Positions 16,443 through 24,999 are shown, counted from the stretch's first letter. The stretch is DNA of 60,546 nt from Coriobacteriales bacterium (GCA_017515595.1 JAFWFL010000094.1:1-60546); one strand, 5' to 3'. A program made the numbers and translations. The notes: generated by a model from the letters alone, not told the origin.

Positions 16443-19400
16443 TGGCAGACGCATCAAGGATCCTGCTTTTTACTCCGCAAGATGAGCTTCTCGAAGAGCT
16501 TCACCCGGATTGCGTATTTGAGCGTATTCGTACCGAGGAGTTAAACGGCGAACATTCGCTCCGCATCACGACAACAAAGGTGCTTACTAAAGAAACCCGC
16601 GTGCTTACCTATGACACACAAGGCATTTGGCGTGAGTATGTTGTCATGGGTGAAGATGCCGACCATGCAGCCGGCAAGCGCGCGTTTGGTACGTACTACA
16701 TGGTATGGTCACTCCAACATGATATGCAAGTTTGTACGGTATCCGGAGAACCGGGCGTGCAAACGCCTGTGACCGCTGGAGTAGCTCTTTCTGCCGCGCT
16801 TTCTGGCACTTCTCGGTGGACTGTAGGAACCGTCACACAAAGCACAACAGGCGGCGCGTCAATGTACCAAAGAAGCGGCTGGGAGGCTCTTGGTGTACTT
16901 GTAGAAGTTTGGGGCGGCGAAATTAGCACTACAATTACGGTTAATTCTGAGGGCATTGTTTCTCGTTCCGTAAACTTACTTTCTCATGAGGGAAGCTCAA
17001 CCGCGGTTCGTCGGTTTGATTATTCGCGAGATATGACAGAAATCAGGCGGCGCGTTTCCGAAGATCCCGTGTATTGCCGCATTATTCCTCTCGGCAAAGG
17101 TGAGGAAACAGATGGCGGCGGTTACGGACGCAAGATTGGTATCGAAACAGCTACCGCGAATACCGGTCATACCGCATACATTGAAAACAGCGAAAGCGCT
17201 GCCATATATAAGCTCCCGGATGGCCAAGGCGGTTATGAATACCCAACCGGCTATGTTGAGAACAGCGACATTGACGATGTTAACGAGCTTTATGCCTGGG
17301 GTTTGTCCATACTCGACGAATGGACAACCCCCAAAGTAACATATGAAGCAAGCGTTGTGCAACTCGCACAAGCCGGTATGAGCGTCCAGGGTATCGGGCT
17401 TGGCGATGAGGTACATTGTGTTGATACAAGCTTTGCAGAAGGCTTACCGCTCCGTATAGCTGGCCGAGTGATTAAACTTGTCACAAATGAGCTTGATCCT
17501 AGTGATATTCAGGTGACACTCGGAAATCTCGGAAAAGGTCTGCCGGATCTTTTCAATCAGTTACAAACCACGGTGAAACGCACCCGTGATGTTGCTCTTG
17601 CTGCTCAAAGCGGAACCATAACAACGGCTGAGTATTTGGATAACCTTATTGCAAATCTCAACTCTGAGATAAATGCAACCGGTGGATATACGTATATAAT
17701 CCCTGGTCAAGGTTTAAGGACATATGATGTAGCTGTTACCATGGGAACCGACCCGGTGACCGGAGAGCCTATTGTTGCTGACGACAGTATGGCAAGCAAG
17801 GTTGTCGAGATTAAAGGTGGATCAATCCGCATTGCCGACAGCAAAACAGCTCAAGGAGCCTGGGAATGGAAGACGCTTATTCAATCTGGGCATATCGCTT
17901 CTGAGCTTGTTACTTCTGCACAAATTACGACCGGATTCATCGGTAACGCTAACGGCGACTTTTTTATAGACCTTGACAATCACGTTTACCGTATGCCGAG
18001 CATGGCCGTAGGTGGTACTCAATTACTCGACGATACTGACGCGCCTATACTTGGCCGGGTGTCATCGAGATATAATCGCTATTTTTCGGACGCAAGCAAC
18101 ACCGATACAACGGCGTCTATCGTTCCATGTCCTGATCCGCCTATTGTTGGTATTCAGAATATGCAAAGATATGTGATAGGCGTTGCCGGTAGTAAGCACA
18201 AAAACCTGGTATTCTATAGCAACACGTCCGTTGACGCATTGCCTTACGAGGACGGCGAGACCTATACCGTGTCATGCTTCGCACGGGTTACAAGCGGTGC
18301 GAAGGCGCGCATTGAAATGCGATGTTCGGCGTTTGGCGTATCAGGTACAGCGGGTGCGATAGAGATTGAAAACACGGAGTGGAAGCAATACTCGTGGACT
18401 AAGGTTGCCAATTCGAGCAGCGGTCTATTCCGCGTGTTTGTTGGCGTCTATTCCACTTATGCAGCTACCGTCGAGATTTGCGGCATTAAGTGCGAGCGTG
18501 GTTCTAACGCCACTGACTGGTGCTTATCGCAGAATGATATCCTTCAAAAGTCGTCGATTGGTGAGAACCTTTTGATTGATGCAGACGCACCGACTCTTAC
18601 CGCTGTCGCAGCTCTTAAAAATCGCTATTGGTCCGATGCTGGACGTGGCACTGATATTGTGGAGCCATATCTCGAAGCTTGTAGCGACCCGCCACAGGTA
18701 GGCATAAGCAATAAACTCCGTTTTGTTGTAAAGCAAGTATCAACTTATAAAGATTTGGTATTTTATAGTAACAGCGCAGGCATTGACCTTATAGACGGCG
18801 AAGATTACACGTTGTCGTTCTGGGCGCGCAAAACAAGCGGCACGCAGGTTACATTCAATTGTCGAGATACGCTAACAGGTACCACAGGCAGTGGCGGTAC
18901 TGGCCGTAATACCACCATAACGAATACATCATGGCAGCGATATCAATTTACATTCAAAGGCGATGCAAGTAAGAACCCGTACCGTCTCTATATTGGTGTT
19001 TATTGTGATAACTTGGGAACCCTTGAGATTTGCGGTATCAAGCTCGAAAAGGGCATATTTGCTACCGATTGGACGAAACCTGTCAATAACCAAATATTCG
19101 CGCTCGATACGCAGCCGATTATATTTAATCAGCTTACTAATTACGGCGCAATACAAGGCCTTTACATGCAGAATGGGCAGCTTTACATTAATTCCGAGTA
19201 CATTAATACACAGGCACTTATTTCGCCAAAGGTTGGAAATAGCGCAACTGATTATGCATCTATTGGTACCTTTACGTACCAAAACAAAACATATAACGGA
19301 ATTAAGTTTTTTACAAGCTCAGGCAATATAGCGACGATGATATTCGGTGTTTGCGACGATGCGCAAGGTACATATATGGTGTGGGGCGTAGGCTTGCCGA

Positions 19401-19585
19401 ACGGTACCTATTGGCCGGTATATTTCGGCGCAAATGGTGGCGGTTTAAGCGGACAACCTACGGCGTTTATTCAGGCTTTACCGACGCAAGTTAACGGAAA
19501 TTACTCTGCGCCTGGTATAGAGATCAATACAAGCGGAGTTTTTGCTTATTACGGTGGCATGACTATTACGCTTGGTAGGTTTTAA
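16442..19585 (+). CDS. Tail-tip protein (Tal-like) with duplicated C-terminal modules
   Basis: A 1,047-residue baseplate/tail-tip protein. Residues 1 to about 370 match the phage minor structural/endopeptidase-tail hub (gp27-like) family. After a linker, two homologous modules of about 180 residues lie in tandem: roughly 525-700 (starting LLDDTDAP, ending ERGSNATDW) and 709-882 (starting LLIDADAP, ending EKGIFATDW). Both resemble carbohydrate-binding beta sandwiches of the CBM4/9 type. The last 160 residues form a further beta-rich domain. The modules probably bind host surface glycans. The start at 16442 overlaps the Dit stop. Confidence 0.85.
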   Translation: MADASRILLFTPQDELLEELHPDCVFERIRTEELNGEHSLRITTTKVLTKETRVLTYDTQGIWREYVVMGEDADHAAGKRAFGTYYMVWSLQHDMQVCTVSGEPGVQTPVTAGVALSAALSGTSRWTVGTVTQSTTGGASMYQRSGWEALGVLVEVWGGEISTTITVNSEGIVSRSVNLLSHEGSSTAVRRFDYSRDMTEIRRRVSEDPVYCRIIPLGKGEETDGGGYGRKIGIETATANTGHTAYIENSESAAIYKLPDGQGGYEYPTGYVENSDIDDVNELYAWGLSILDEWTTPKVTYEASVVQLAQAGMSVQGIGLGDEVHCVDTSFAEGLPLRIAGRVIKLVTNELDPSDIQVTLGNLGKGLPDLFNQLQTTVKRTRDVALAAQSGTITTAEYLDNLIANLNSEINATGGYTYIIPGQGLRTYDVAVTMGTDPVTGEPIVADDSMASKVVEIKGGSIRIADSKTAQGAWEWKTLIQSGHIASELVTSAQITTGFIGNANGDFFIDLDNHVYRMPSMAVGGTQLLDDTDAPILGRVSSRYNRYFSDASNTDTTASIVPCPDPPIVGIQNMQRYVIGVAGSKHKNLVFYSNTSVDALPYEDGETYTVSCFARVTSGAKARIEMRCSAFGVSGTAGAIEIENTEWKQYSWTKVANSSSGLFRVFVGVYSTYAATVEICGIKCERGSNATDWCLSQNDILQKSSIGENLLIDADAPTLTAVAALKNRYWSDAGRGTDIVEPYLEACSDPPQVGISNKLRFVVKQVSTYKDLVFYSNSAGIDLIDGEDYTLSFWARKTSGTQVTFNCRDTLTGTTGSGGTGRNTTITNTSWQRYQFTFKGDASKNPYRLYIGVYCDNLGTLEICGIKLEKGIFATDWTKPVNNQIFALDTQPIIFNQLTNYGAIQGLYMQNGQLYINSEYINTQALISPKVGNSATDYASIGTFTYQNKTYNGIKFFTSSGNIATMIFGVCDDAQGTYMVWGVGLPNGTYWPVYFGANGGGLSGQPTAFIQALPTQVNGNYSAPGIEINTSGVFAYYGGMTITLGRF

Positions 19586-19604
19586 TTAATGGAGGTGATT
19601 TAGA

Positions 19605-20171
19605 TTGCCTAATATTTCAGTGGACGGCGTGCAGGATTGGAACCTAACGCTTTACATCGACAAAACGACGCAATGCGGACGTAGTGACTTTACGCTACCG
19701 ATCAGGCGCGGCGAGGCGTTAGTACATATCTTGCATGCCACGATCAAAGACAAAGATCAGAACGGACTAGTTACATTTAACGACGGTACTACGGCGGTGT
19801 TATGTATACCGGCTAATCCTACGCAGTCTATCGAGCTGGATTGCACTATAGCGGATAGCGTTGTTTCATGCATATTACCGGCGGCGGTGTCACAGATTGC
19901 GAGTAGCACTAATCTTGCGTACTTTAAATTTGTGAATGAAACTAATCACACTATTGCTACCACGGAATCTTTTACTATAAAGATTTTACGCGGAGCCGGT
20001 GAAGTAGACGAGCTAATCGACGTGAATGACTTTAGCCCGTACTTTGAGCTTAATCAAGCGACGATTGCGGCGACTAAGGTGCCTGATGCGCCTACGACTA
20101 ACGGTACTTACATCTTAAAAGCAACCATGGCTAATGGTACTCCAACTTATTTTTGGGAGGTGCAGGCGTAA
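19605..20171 (+). CDS. BppU-like baseplate upper protein
   Basis: A 188-residue protein with the N-terminal domain style of BppU/DUF2479 proteins: a short strand DWNLTLYID, then the RRGEALVHILHATIKD segment, followed by strands and a linker toward the C-terminus. It would attach receptor-binding parts to the tail tip. The start is TTG at 19605, supported by GGAGGTGA (19591-19598) at the right spacing. The protein ends soon after the anchor domain, so the receptor-binding head seems to reside elsewhere, probably in the tail-tip protein. Confidence 0.75.
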   Translation: MPNISVDGVQDWNLTLYIDKTTQCGRSDFTLPIRRGEALVHILHATIKDKDQNGLVTFNDGTTAVLCIPANPTQSIELDCTIADSVVSCILPAAVSQIASSTNLAYFKFVNETNHTIATTESFTIKILRGAGEVDELIDVNDFSPYFELNQATIAATKVPDAPTTNGTYILKATMANGTPTYFWEVQA

Positions 20172-20236
20172 TGGTCAAGCTATTTAATGTTATTGATATT
20201 CGCACTTGGCAGTTTCACTCGGTAGATGAAGAATAG
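20171..20236 (+). CDS. XkdX-position micro-protein, 21 aa
   Basis: An ATG overlapping the BppU-like stop (TAATG), with GGGAGG shortly upstream, opens a 21-codon frame. Tiny XkdX-type proteins occupy this position in many phages, but this one is shorter than usual and no motif confirms the family. Confidence 0.35.
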   Translation: MVKLFNVIDIRTWQFHSVDEE

Positions 20237-20246
20237 GCGGTAAAAG

Positions 20247-20480
20247 ATGGAGCCATCTAATTTCATTAGTATTGTTGCAATGATACTTACCGCCGGTTTA
20301 GCGTACTTCGGCGCACAACGCGGCGTTACGGCGCAGATCGCGAAGCTCGACGCCAAGGTTGAACAGTTAAGCTTACGTGTAGAAAAGCATAACAGCGTGA
20401 TGGAGCGCACGGCGTCTCTGGAAGAGCGCGTGCGTTGGCTAGAAAAAGAAGTGGAGCGAAAAAATGACACAAGAGACTAA
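20247..20480 (+). CDS. XhlA-like membrane protein with coiled coil
   Basis: A 77-residue protein with one N-terminal membrane segment (about 5-24) and a charged coiled coil after it (about 30-72). This is the layout of XhlA/haemolysin-like proteins, which accompany phage holins and assist lysis. It overlaps the holin gene by 17 bases, arguing for coordinated production of the two membrane proteins. Confidence 0.75.
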   Translation: MEPSNFISIVAMILTAGLAYFGAQRGVTAQIAKLDAKVEQLSLRVEKHNSVMERTASLEERVRWLEKEVERKNDTRD

Positions 20481-20706
20481 GTATCACTGGATTCGGTGGT
20501 TTAAGGCAGCGGGTGTTCGCGCACTTAGAACATGGGCACAGGCTTTTGTCGCGGCACTACCAGTTGTAGGATTCACCCTTGGTAGCGTTGATTGGATTAT
20601 GTGTGCATCAAGCGCAACTGGTGCAGCGATTTTAAGCTTACTTATGAGCTTATCTGGATTACCAGAAGTTGACGGAGAAGTAAAGGAGACCACAGATGAG
20701 CAATAA
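20464..20706 (+). CDS. Phage holin, r1t-like
   Basis: An 80-residue protein with two membrane segments (about 20-42 and 47-66). The pattern AAGVRALRTWAQAFVA...LLMSLSGLPEV matches the r1t holin family. It opens the membrane for the endolysin at the end of the cycle. It lies between the XhlA-like gene and the endolysin, the usual lysis cassette order, with a GGAGCG site before the start. Confidence 0.85.
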   Translation: MTQETKYHWIRWFKAAGVRALRTWAQAFVAALPVVGFTLGSVDWIMCASSATGAAILSLLMSLSGLPEVDGEVKETTDEQ

Positions 20707-20830
20707 CATCCCTGAAGGTGTAGAACTCCCAAAAGGCGCAAAGATTGGTGAGCATGAGACTGATCACATCCCACAAGAGTTTACTTACGCTAAGCCAAAG
20801 GAGGAAACTGAGCATGAGCAAAATCGATGA
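20696..20830 (+). CDS. Small acidic protein between holin and endolysin, 44 aa
   Basis: The frame starts inside the end of the holin gene, after AAAGGAGACC, and ends 17 bases inside the endolysin gene. The product is soluble, acidic and of unknown function. Good ribosome-binding site and tight overlaps on both sides suggest it is translated; a role in timing lysis is conceivable but unsupported. Confidence 0.5.
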   Translation: MSNNIPEGVELPKGAKIGEHETDHIPQEFTYAKPKEETEHEQNR

Positions 20831-21734
20831 TGTATTGTATGTTGCAGCTTCCCAGCTCGGCTATTGTGCAGACGACGATCCTGAGCCAGGCTCTAAGTTT
20901 GGCCGGTGGATGGCTGAGCTTCTCGACGAGGATTGGTTAGCAGGACCGTCTTCTGAGATATGGTGGTGCTGTATATTTGTCTCATGGTGTTTGAATCAAG
21001 CTGGTGTTGAGTGCCCCGGATATCCTAGCTATAACACCAATATTGTCATCCGTCATGCAGGCGACGCTATTCTCGACAACATTTATGATGCGCAGCCAGG
21101 TGATGTCATCATATTTGACTGGGACGGTAACGGAGTCACTGACCATGTGGGTATTGTTGAAGCTAATCACGGTAGTTGGCTTCAGACCATCGAGGGCAAT
21201 GTTTCAAATTCGGTTATGCGTGTGACAAGGGATTGGTCATGCGTGGCCTATATTGTAAGGCCTAACTATGAAGACGCAGAATATGAGCCTTCAAAGTGTG
21301 ATCCTGATATCAGATTCATGCAGCTCATGTTGAATACTCAGCTTGCAAATCGCGGATGCCCCGATGATCAGCTCGTTGAAGCTACAGGCATTTACGACTG
21401 GCATACAACCGTGCCTCTTATTAAGATGGCACAAGAGTGGTTCCTTTGCCAGCGCGATAATACCTTGGTATGTGATGGCAACTGGACCATGCAGATGGCA
21501 AGGTTACTTAACAAGTATCCGGTGCAAACCGGGTGCGCAAATGTACTTTCCTGGATTACCAAAGCTGCTCTGATAGGTTGCGGTTACAAAGGTGCCCATC
21601 TCGATTTGCAAAGCTGGAATTTTTCAACGGCCCTTAGTGACAATATAGTTGAGTATCAGAAGGAACACGGTATTCCTGCGACAGGATGCGTTGACAGTGA
21701 TACGCTGTTTGCGCTTACTCACTATGATGAGTAG
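20814..21734 (+). CDS. Endolysin with CHAP-type amidase/peptidase domain
   Basis: A 306-residue cell-wall hydrolase. The N-terminal domain (1 to about 155) is CHAP/NlpC-like: the catalytic Cys in WWCCIFVSW (Cys52 or Cys53) and His111 in DHVGIV. The C-terminal half (about 160-305) contains two regions resembling peptidoglycan-binding helical repeats (around 165-235 and 250-300, the second with QKEHGIPATGCVDSDT). It degrades host peptidoglycan after the holin opens the membrane. The ATG at 20814 follows AAAGGAGG; the longer frame from 20745 is not needed. Confidence 0.92.
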   Translation: MSKIDDVLYVAASQLGYCADDDPEPGSKFGRWMAELLDEDWLAGPSSEIWWCCIFVSWCLNQAGVECPGYPSYNTNIVIRHAGDAILDNIYDAQPGDVIIFDWDGNGVTDHVGIVEANHGSWLQTIEGNVSNSVMRVTRDWSCVAYIVRPNYEDAEYEPSKCDPDIRFMQLMLNTQLANRGCPDDQLVEATGIYDWHTTVPLIKMAQEWFLCQRDNTLVCDGNWTMQMARLLNKYPVQTGCANVLSWITKAALIGCGYKGAHLDLQSWNFSTALSDNIVEYQKEHGIPATGCVDSDTLFALTHYDE

Positions 21735-21742
21735 GAGCTAAT

Positions 21743-21796
21743 ATGCGTAAAGCATTAGTCTTGTATCCAAAAAAGAATACACAATGTGACGAATAA
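21743..21796 (+). CDS. Possible 17-codon leader-like peptide after the endolysin
   Basis: AGGAG at 21733 precedes an ATG with a 17-codon frame that ends just before the prophage terminator. It could be a remnant of a longer gene or have no function. Confidence 0.2.
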   Translation: MRKALVLYPKKNTQCDE

Positions 21797-21827
21797 AACA
21801 GGATTTCAATACGTCTGTAATTTGCTC

Positions 21828-21858
21828 AGAGGGATGTCGTTTTGGCATCCCTCTTTTT
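21828..21858 (+). terminator. Intrinsic terminator closing the prophage late operon
   Basis: Nine-bp stem AGAGGGATG (21828-21836) with CATCCCTCT (21846-21854), nine-base loop, then a run of five T. It ends transcription of the lysis genes. Confidence 0.88.
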
Positions 21859-22088
21859 CTCGTTTTCGTGTCCTAGGCGTGTCCTAAATATTAAAAAGTA
21901 TGTTAAAACACGTTTATGTAATTTTAAAGAAACGCACGTAAATATACTTACATATACGCAGGTAAAAGCAGGACTAACAGATTACCTGTGATGCGCACGC
22001 GGGTTTCTTTGCGTATAGTTCGCAGCGTTGTTGTCCTTGATGTCCGCTCAAAAGGAAAGCGGGCATCTTATAAAGAAGGGGTTCAATT
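21859..22088. other. Prophage right junction region
   Basis: An AT-rich stretch without a gene. It holds two direct copies of CGTGTCCTA (21867-21875 and 21878-21886, 11-bp period) and short, partly inverted repeats around 21935-21975, which could be integrase arm or core sites. A half-hairpin of the host type (GCGGGTTTCTTT near 21999-22010) follows. The promoter of the flavoprotein gene at 22089 should lie in its last 100 bases, but no good -35/-10 pair is obvious. Confidence 0.35.
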
Positions 22089-23564
22089 ATGCAACTTACT
22101 CGTCGCGATATTGTTAAAATGGGTGGCGCAGCTTGCCTCGTAGCCGGAACTGCCGGTGCAGCATTTGCTGATGAGGCCGCAGCAGGTTATGTTGTTGGCG
22201 CTGCTGACATCAACTTTACCAAGGAGACTGACGTTCTTATTATTGGTACCGGTATCTCCGGCCTGGCAGCAGGTATGGAGCCCATCCTTGCCGGCAAGAA
22301 GGTAACTTTTGCCGAGAAGAAGGCAACCTGGGGCGGCGACTCCGCATTCAGCTGCTGGTTCATGTTCGCAACCGGTGCAAAGTTCCAGCTTGACTATGGT
22401 TACACCACCACCATCGAAGAGTCCTGGGAAGCCAGCAAGGAGAGCAACATCAAGACTTTTGATTATGACTGGTGGCCAGCATGGATTGAGGGCAAGACCT
22501 TCGCCAACACCGAGTTTGTTGATGTTTCTGAGGCCGAGTTTGGCTGCAAGTATCAGGAGCCCGCAACCGAGGAAGAGCTTCCCCGCTTGTTCGCCCGTGT
22601 TATTCTCCCTGCTGATGGCGTTGGCACCGGTTATGCAAACATTCTTACCCCGCTTCAGGAGAACCTCGAGGCCAAGGGTGCCGAGTTCCTCTATGAGCTC
22701 ACCGCTAAGTCGCTCATCAAGGACGCTCCTGACGGCGCTGTCATTGGCTGCCGTTTTGAGGACGCCGAGGGCAATTATGTTGACATCAAGGCCAACCATG
22801 TTGTTCTTGCAACCGGCGGCTTTGTTGACAACGGCTGGATGATGAACAAGTACCTCCCCAACTGGGCACATTATGGTTCTCTTGTTGCCGGTTCGAGCAT
22901 GGGCGAAGGCCATGCAATGGCAGCAGCTGCCGGCGCTATGATTGACGGCATGGAGACCTCATACGTATACTGCAACCTTATGGGTGACATCCCCAATGCA
23001 ACTACCTGGGGTTATTGGGCACCAATGGTACTCGTTCTCCCCAACGGCAAGCGTTTTATCCAGGAAGGCCAGAGCCACGACGCCGCTCAGAAGGCACTCG
23101 ACAACGGTTACAACGAGTGGTGGGTCATCTTTGACCAGCAGGCATTTGACGCCCGTTGCGTTGCCAAGAGCGTCGAGAACAACATTGTTGCTCACGAGGA
23201 AGCCTATGTAACCGCCGATACCCTCGAGGATCTCGCAGTTGCCATGGACGTGCCGGTAGACACCCTTGTTGCTACCTTCGCCGAGTATGACGGCTACGTA
23301 GAGGCCGGCGAGGACAAGGCATTTGGCAAGGTCGCTCACCTCAAGAGCCTCAGCGCTCCGTATCATGCACTCCGTCTCAACGTCCGTCGTTACAAGACCT
23401 CCGGTGGCCTTATGGTTGGCGGAGACAACCAGGTTCTCGACGTCAACGGTGAGCAGATCCCCGGCCTGTATGCTTGCGGCGCTATAACCACCCAGGCCTT
23501 CGCCAGCTGCTCAACCTGCTGCGCAACCGGTTACTTTGTAGGCAAGACCATCGCTGCAATGTAA
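22089..23564 (+). CDS. Tat-exported FAD flavoprotein (fumarate/urocanate reductase-like)
   Basis: A 491-residue secreted flavoprotein. The N-terminus has a twin-arginine signal (TRRDIVK, 4-10) ending near residue 28. The FAD-binding GTGISG motif is at 53-58 and the second FAD contact ends at LYACGAITT near 461. The middle is the mobile capping domain seen in FrdA/UrdA-like enzymes. Such proteins reduce a double bond in an organic acceptor on the outside of the membrane; the substrate cannot be predicted. No FMN or haem domain is attached, so a separate electron donor is needed. It is the first host gene after the prophage. Several Cys near the C-terminus (CSTCC, about 477-481) are unusual for the group. 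Confidence 0.88.
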   Translation: MQLTRRDIVKMGGAACLVAGTAGAAFADEAAAGYVVGAADINFTKETDVLIIGTGISGLAAGMEPILAGKKVTFAEKKATWGGDSAFSCWFMFATGAKFQLDYGYTTTIEESWEASKESNIKTFDYDWWPAWIEGKTFANTEFVDVSEAEFGCKYQEPATEEELPRLFARVILPADGVGTGYANILTPLQENLEAKGAEFLYELTAKSLIKDAPDGAVIGCRFEDAEGNYVDIKANHVVLATGGFVDNGWMMNKYLPNWAHYGSLVAGSSMGEGHAMAAAAGAMIDGMETSYVYCNLMGDIPNATTWGYWAPMVLVLPNGKRFIQEGQSHDAAQKALDNGYNEWWVIFDQQAFDARCVAKSVENNIVAHEEAYVTADTLEDLAVAMDVPVDTLVATFAEYDGYVEAGEDKAFGKVAHLKSLSAPYHALRLNVRRYKTSGGLMVGGDNQVLDVNGEQIPGLYACGAITTQAFASCSTCCATGYFVGKTIAAM

Positions 23565-23602
23565 TATGCGCCTCTGTGCAGTTAAGTAAGTGATTAAGTG
23601 AT

Positions 23603-23643
23603 TGAGAAACCCTCGCTGCCTATTGTTGGCGCGGGGGTTTCTG
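23603..23643 (+). terminator. Terminator of the flavoprotein gene
   Basis: GAGAAACCC and GGGGTTTCT pair across an imperfect GC-rich stem, the style of terminator that recurs throughout this chromosome. Its 3' side merges with the left end of the long palindromic element at 23637. Confidence 0.6.
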
Positions 23644-23884
23644 TTTTGGGGAATTTGATTATGGTCCGAGACCTATGTGCTGAGACCCTTGTTTTCTGGA
23701 GGTCGACGAGAAAACCCGCTGTTATAAAAGCGCCTAGTTGCTGCGGAACTCGCGCAAAGGACGCGCTCAAACAGTCCTCGCACCCGCTAAGCGCTTTTAT
23801 AACAGCTTTTCTCGAAGACCTCCTGAAAACAAGGGTCTCAGCACATAGGTCTCGGACCATAATCAAATTCCCCAAAACAGAAAC
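23637..23884. repeat. Long-hairpin repeat element, copy 1
   Basis: Two arms of about 95 bases (23637-23732 and 23791-23884) are inverted copies with only about three mismatches and one 3-base gap. The spacer of about 58 bases contains GGAACTCGCGC and CGCGCTCAAACAG, themselves able to pair partly. No transposase or credible protein is encoded; frames on both strands merely mirror the palindrome. A diverged second copy lies at the right window edge (60417-60546). It could act as a strong bidirectional terminator, a structured RNA or a MITE-like element. Confidence 0.85.
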
Positions 23885-24201
23885 AAATATATCAAAAGGC
23901 TAGGCTGTTTGGCACACTTAGATCATATGTCATAGTTCATTTGGGCCAAAAAGTTATCATTTCGTAAGCATCGTTCTCACGATACCCTGTGGTTGGTTGG
24001 TTGGTCCGAGAAATAGTATCAGCGGGGATTATGTGAATACTCTATTCTCAACTTTAAAGCTGATTAATTAGAATGTATTCTATAATGTTGCAATAAATGC
24101 GTAAGTATTTGGCTTGCGGTTGTGATCGAAGTGCTCAGATACTTCACTGCTCGGCATTGTTGCATGGTTTATGAAGTATTATGAAAGGCAGTTTGGTTTA
24201 C
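23885..24201. other. Intergenic stretch, no gene seen
   Basis: About 315 bases, AT-rich after 24050, without a credible reading frame or RNA gene. It contains a short GGTT repeat (about 23991-24006) and presumably the promoter of the YhbY-like gene. Confidence 0.5.
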
Positions 24202-24702
24202 ATGGCACTTACAAGCAAACAGCGCAAGACTTTGCGCGGTATGGCAAATACTATGGAGCCCACGCTTATAGTGGGTAAAGATAATATCAATGAAGGCCTG
24301 CTTGCACAGCTCAACGAGCTTCTCGATGGCACTGAGCTCGTAAAATGCACCGTGCTCGAGACGAGTGAGCTTACCGCTCGCGAAGCCGCAGACGCCCTGG
24401 TAGAGGCAACCGGCGCCGAGTGTGTACAGGTGATTGGCCGCAGGTTTACGCTCTACCGCCACACTCAGCGCAAGGATGTTCCGCGCATTGATATCAACGA
24501 GGGCGTGTATCTCCCGCCGCTCGAGGATCCCAAAGAGAAGCGTATGATTGGCCGCGCCAAGAATAAGCCCGGCAAGGTTGCGGTTTCTCTCAAGGCCCGC
24601 ACTGCCCAAAAGGCAGCCAAAAACGGTCTTGCTCCCGCCAAGCGCGCTCCCCAGCGCCTCCAGGCCACCGGCGGTACCCTCAAGAAATCCAACAGAGGTT
24701 AA
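24202..24702 (+). CDS. yhbY: YhbY-family CRM-domain RNA-binding protein
   Basis: A 166-residue protein. Residues 1-95 form the CRM (YhbY) fold: MALTSKQRKTLRGMA at the start, EPTLIVGKDNI with the GxxG-like RNA-binding loop, and the closing IGRRFTLYR. Bacterial YhbY associates with pre-50S ribosomal subunits. Residues 96-166 are a basic Lys/Ala/Pro-rich tail, longer than usual and probably disordered. ATG 24202 gives the canonical family start; ATG 24181 in frame adds seven residues and is possible, since neither has a strong ribosome-binding site. Confidence 0.85.
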   Translation: MALTSKQRKTLRGMANTMEPTLIVGKDNINEGLLAQLNELLDGTELVKCTVLETSELTAREAADALVEATGAECVQVIGRRFTLYRHTQRKDVPRIDINEGVYLPPLEDPKEKRMIGRAKNKPGKVAVSLKARTAQKAAKNGLAPAKRAPQRLQATGGTLKKSNRG

Positions 24703-24819
24703 TTGGGCAAACGGCCAGAAACAGCTTTGCCTTCGCCAAGCAAACCTCTGAACCGTCAGTCAATCAGAGGAACCCTCAAGGTAATCGCCTTGGAGACTAT
24801 TCAAGAATACCTCTCATGC

Positions 24820-24999
24820 AGAGAAATTTCCGATTCATGACAACTCAAACGCATTTGAGTTGTCTGTCGAGGAGAACAAAAAGAACCAGCCGAGAAGAAC
24901 CCGCAGGTCAGAAGTGCGGGCTTCTCGGCATTTTAAGTTAAATTAAGAAAATCTGACAACTCAAATGCGTTTGAGTTGTCATGAAAGGGAGATTTCTGT
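24820..24999. repeat. Inverted-repeat element with two 26-bp palindromes around a terminator
   Basis: A 26-bp palindrome at 24839-24864 and its exact reverse complement at 24955-24980 sit in inverted arms of about 44 bp (24823-24866 and 24953-24996). Each palindrome reads GACAACTCAAA...TTTGAGTTGTC. The terminator at 24889-24934 lies centrally. No gene is included. Nested symmetry of this kind suggests a mobile or regulatory element. Confidence 0.8.
24889..24934. terminator. Bidirectional terminator between yhbY and the dipeptidase gene
   Basis: GCCGAGAAG (24889-24897) pairs with CTTCTCGGC (24921-24929), continued by CCCGCA/TGCGGG; ATTTTAAG follows on the + strand. It serves the convergent genes on both sides. 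Confidence 0.75.

Larger units (their letters stand above)
1..21858 (+). mobile_element. Prophage, late half (siphophage, HK97-type head)
   Basis: A continuous + strand run of packaging, head, tail and lysis genes in the usual siphophage order, closing with an endolysin and an intrinsic terminator. No integrase, repressor or replication gene is visible, so those lie left of the window. The right junction lies between the terminator at 21858 and the host flavoprotein gene at 22089; no tRNA is seen there and attR cannot be defined from one end. Structural genes look intact, so the element may be functional. Confidence 0.93.

Noticed and set aside
21859-22088. tRNA or tmRNA gene as the prophage attachment site
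   Set aside because: No cloverleaf-forming sequence or CCA-type end was found on either strand.
23594-23903. ORFs of 93 and 101 codons on opposite strands
   Set aside because: They read the two arms of the long palindrome and therefore share the same residues; neither has a ribosome-binding site or resembles a protein.
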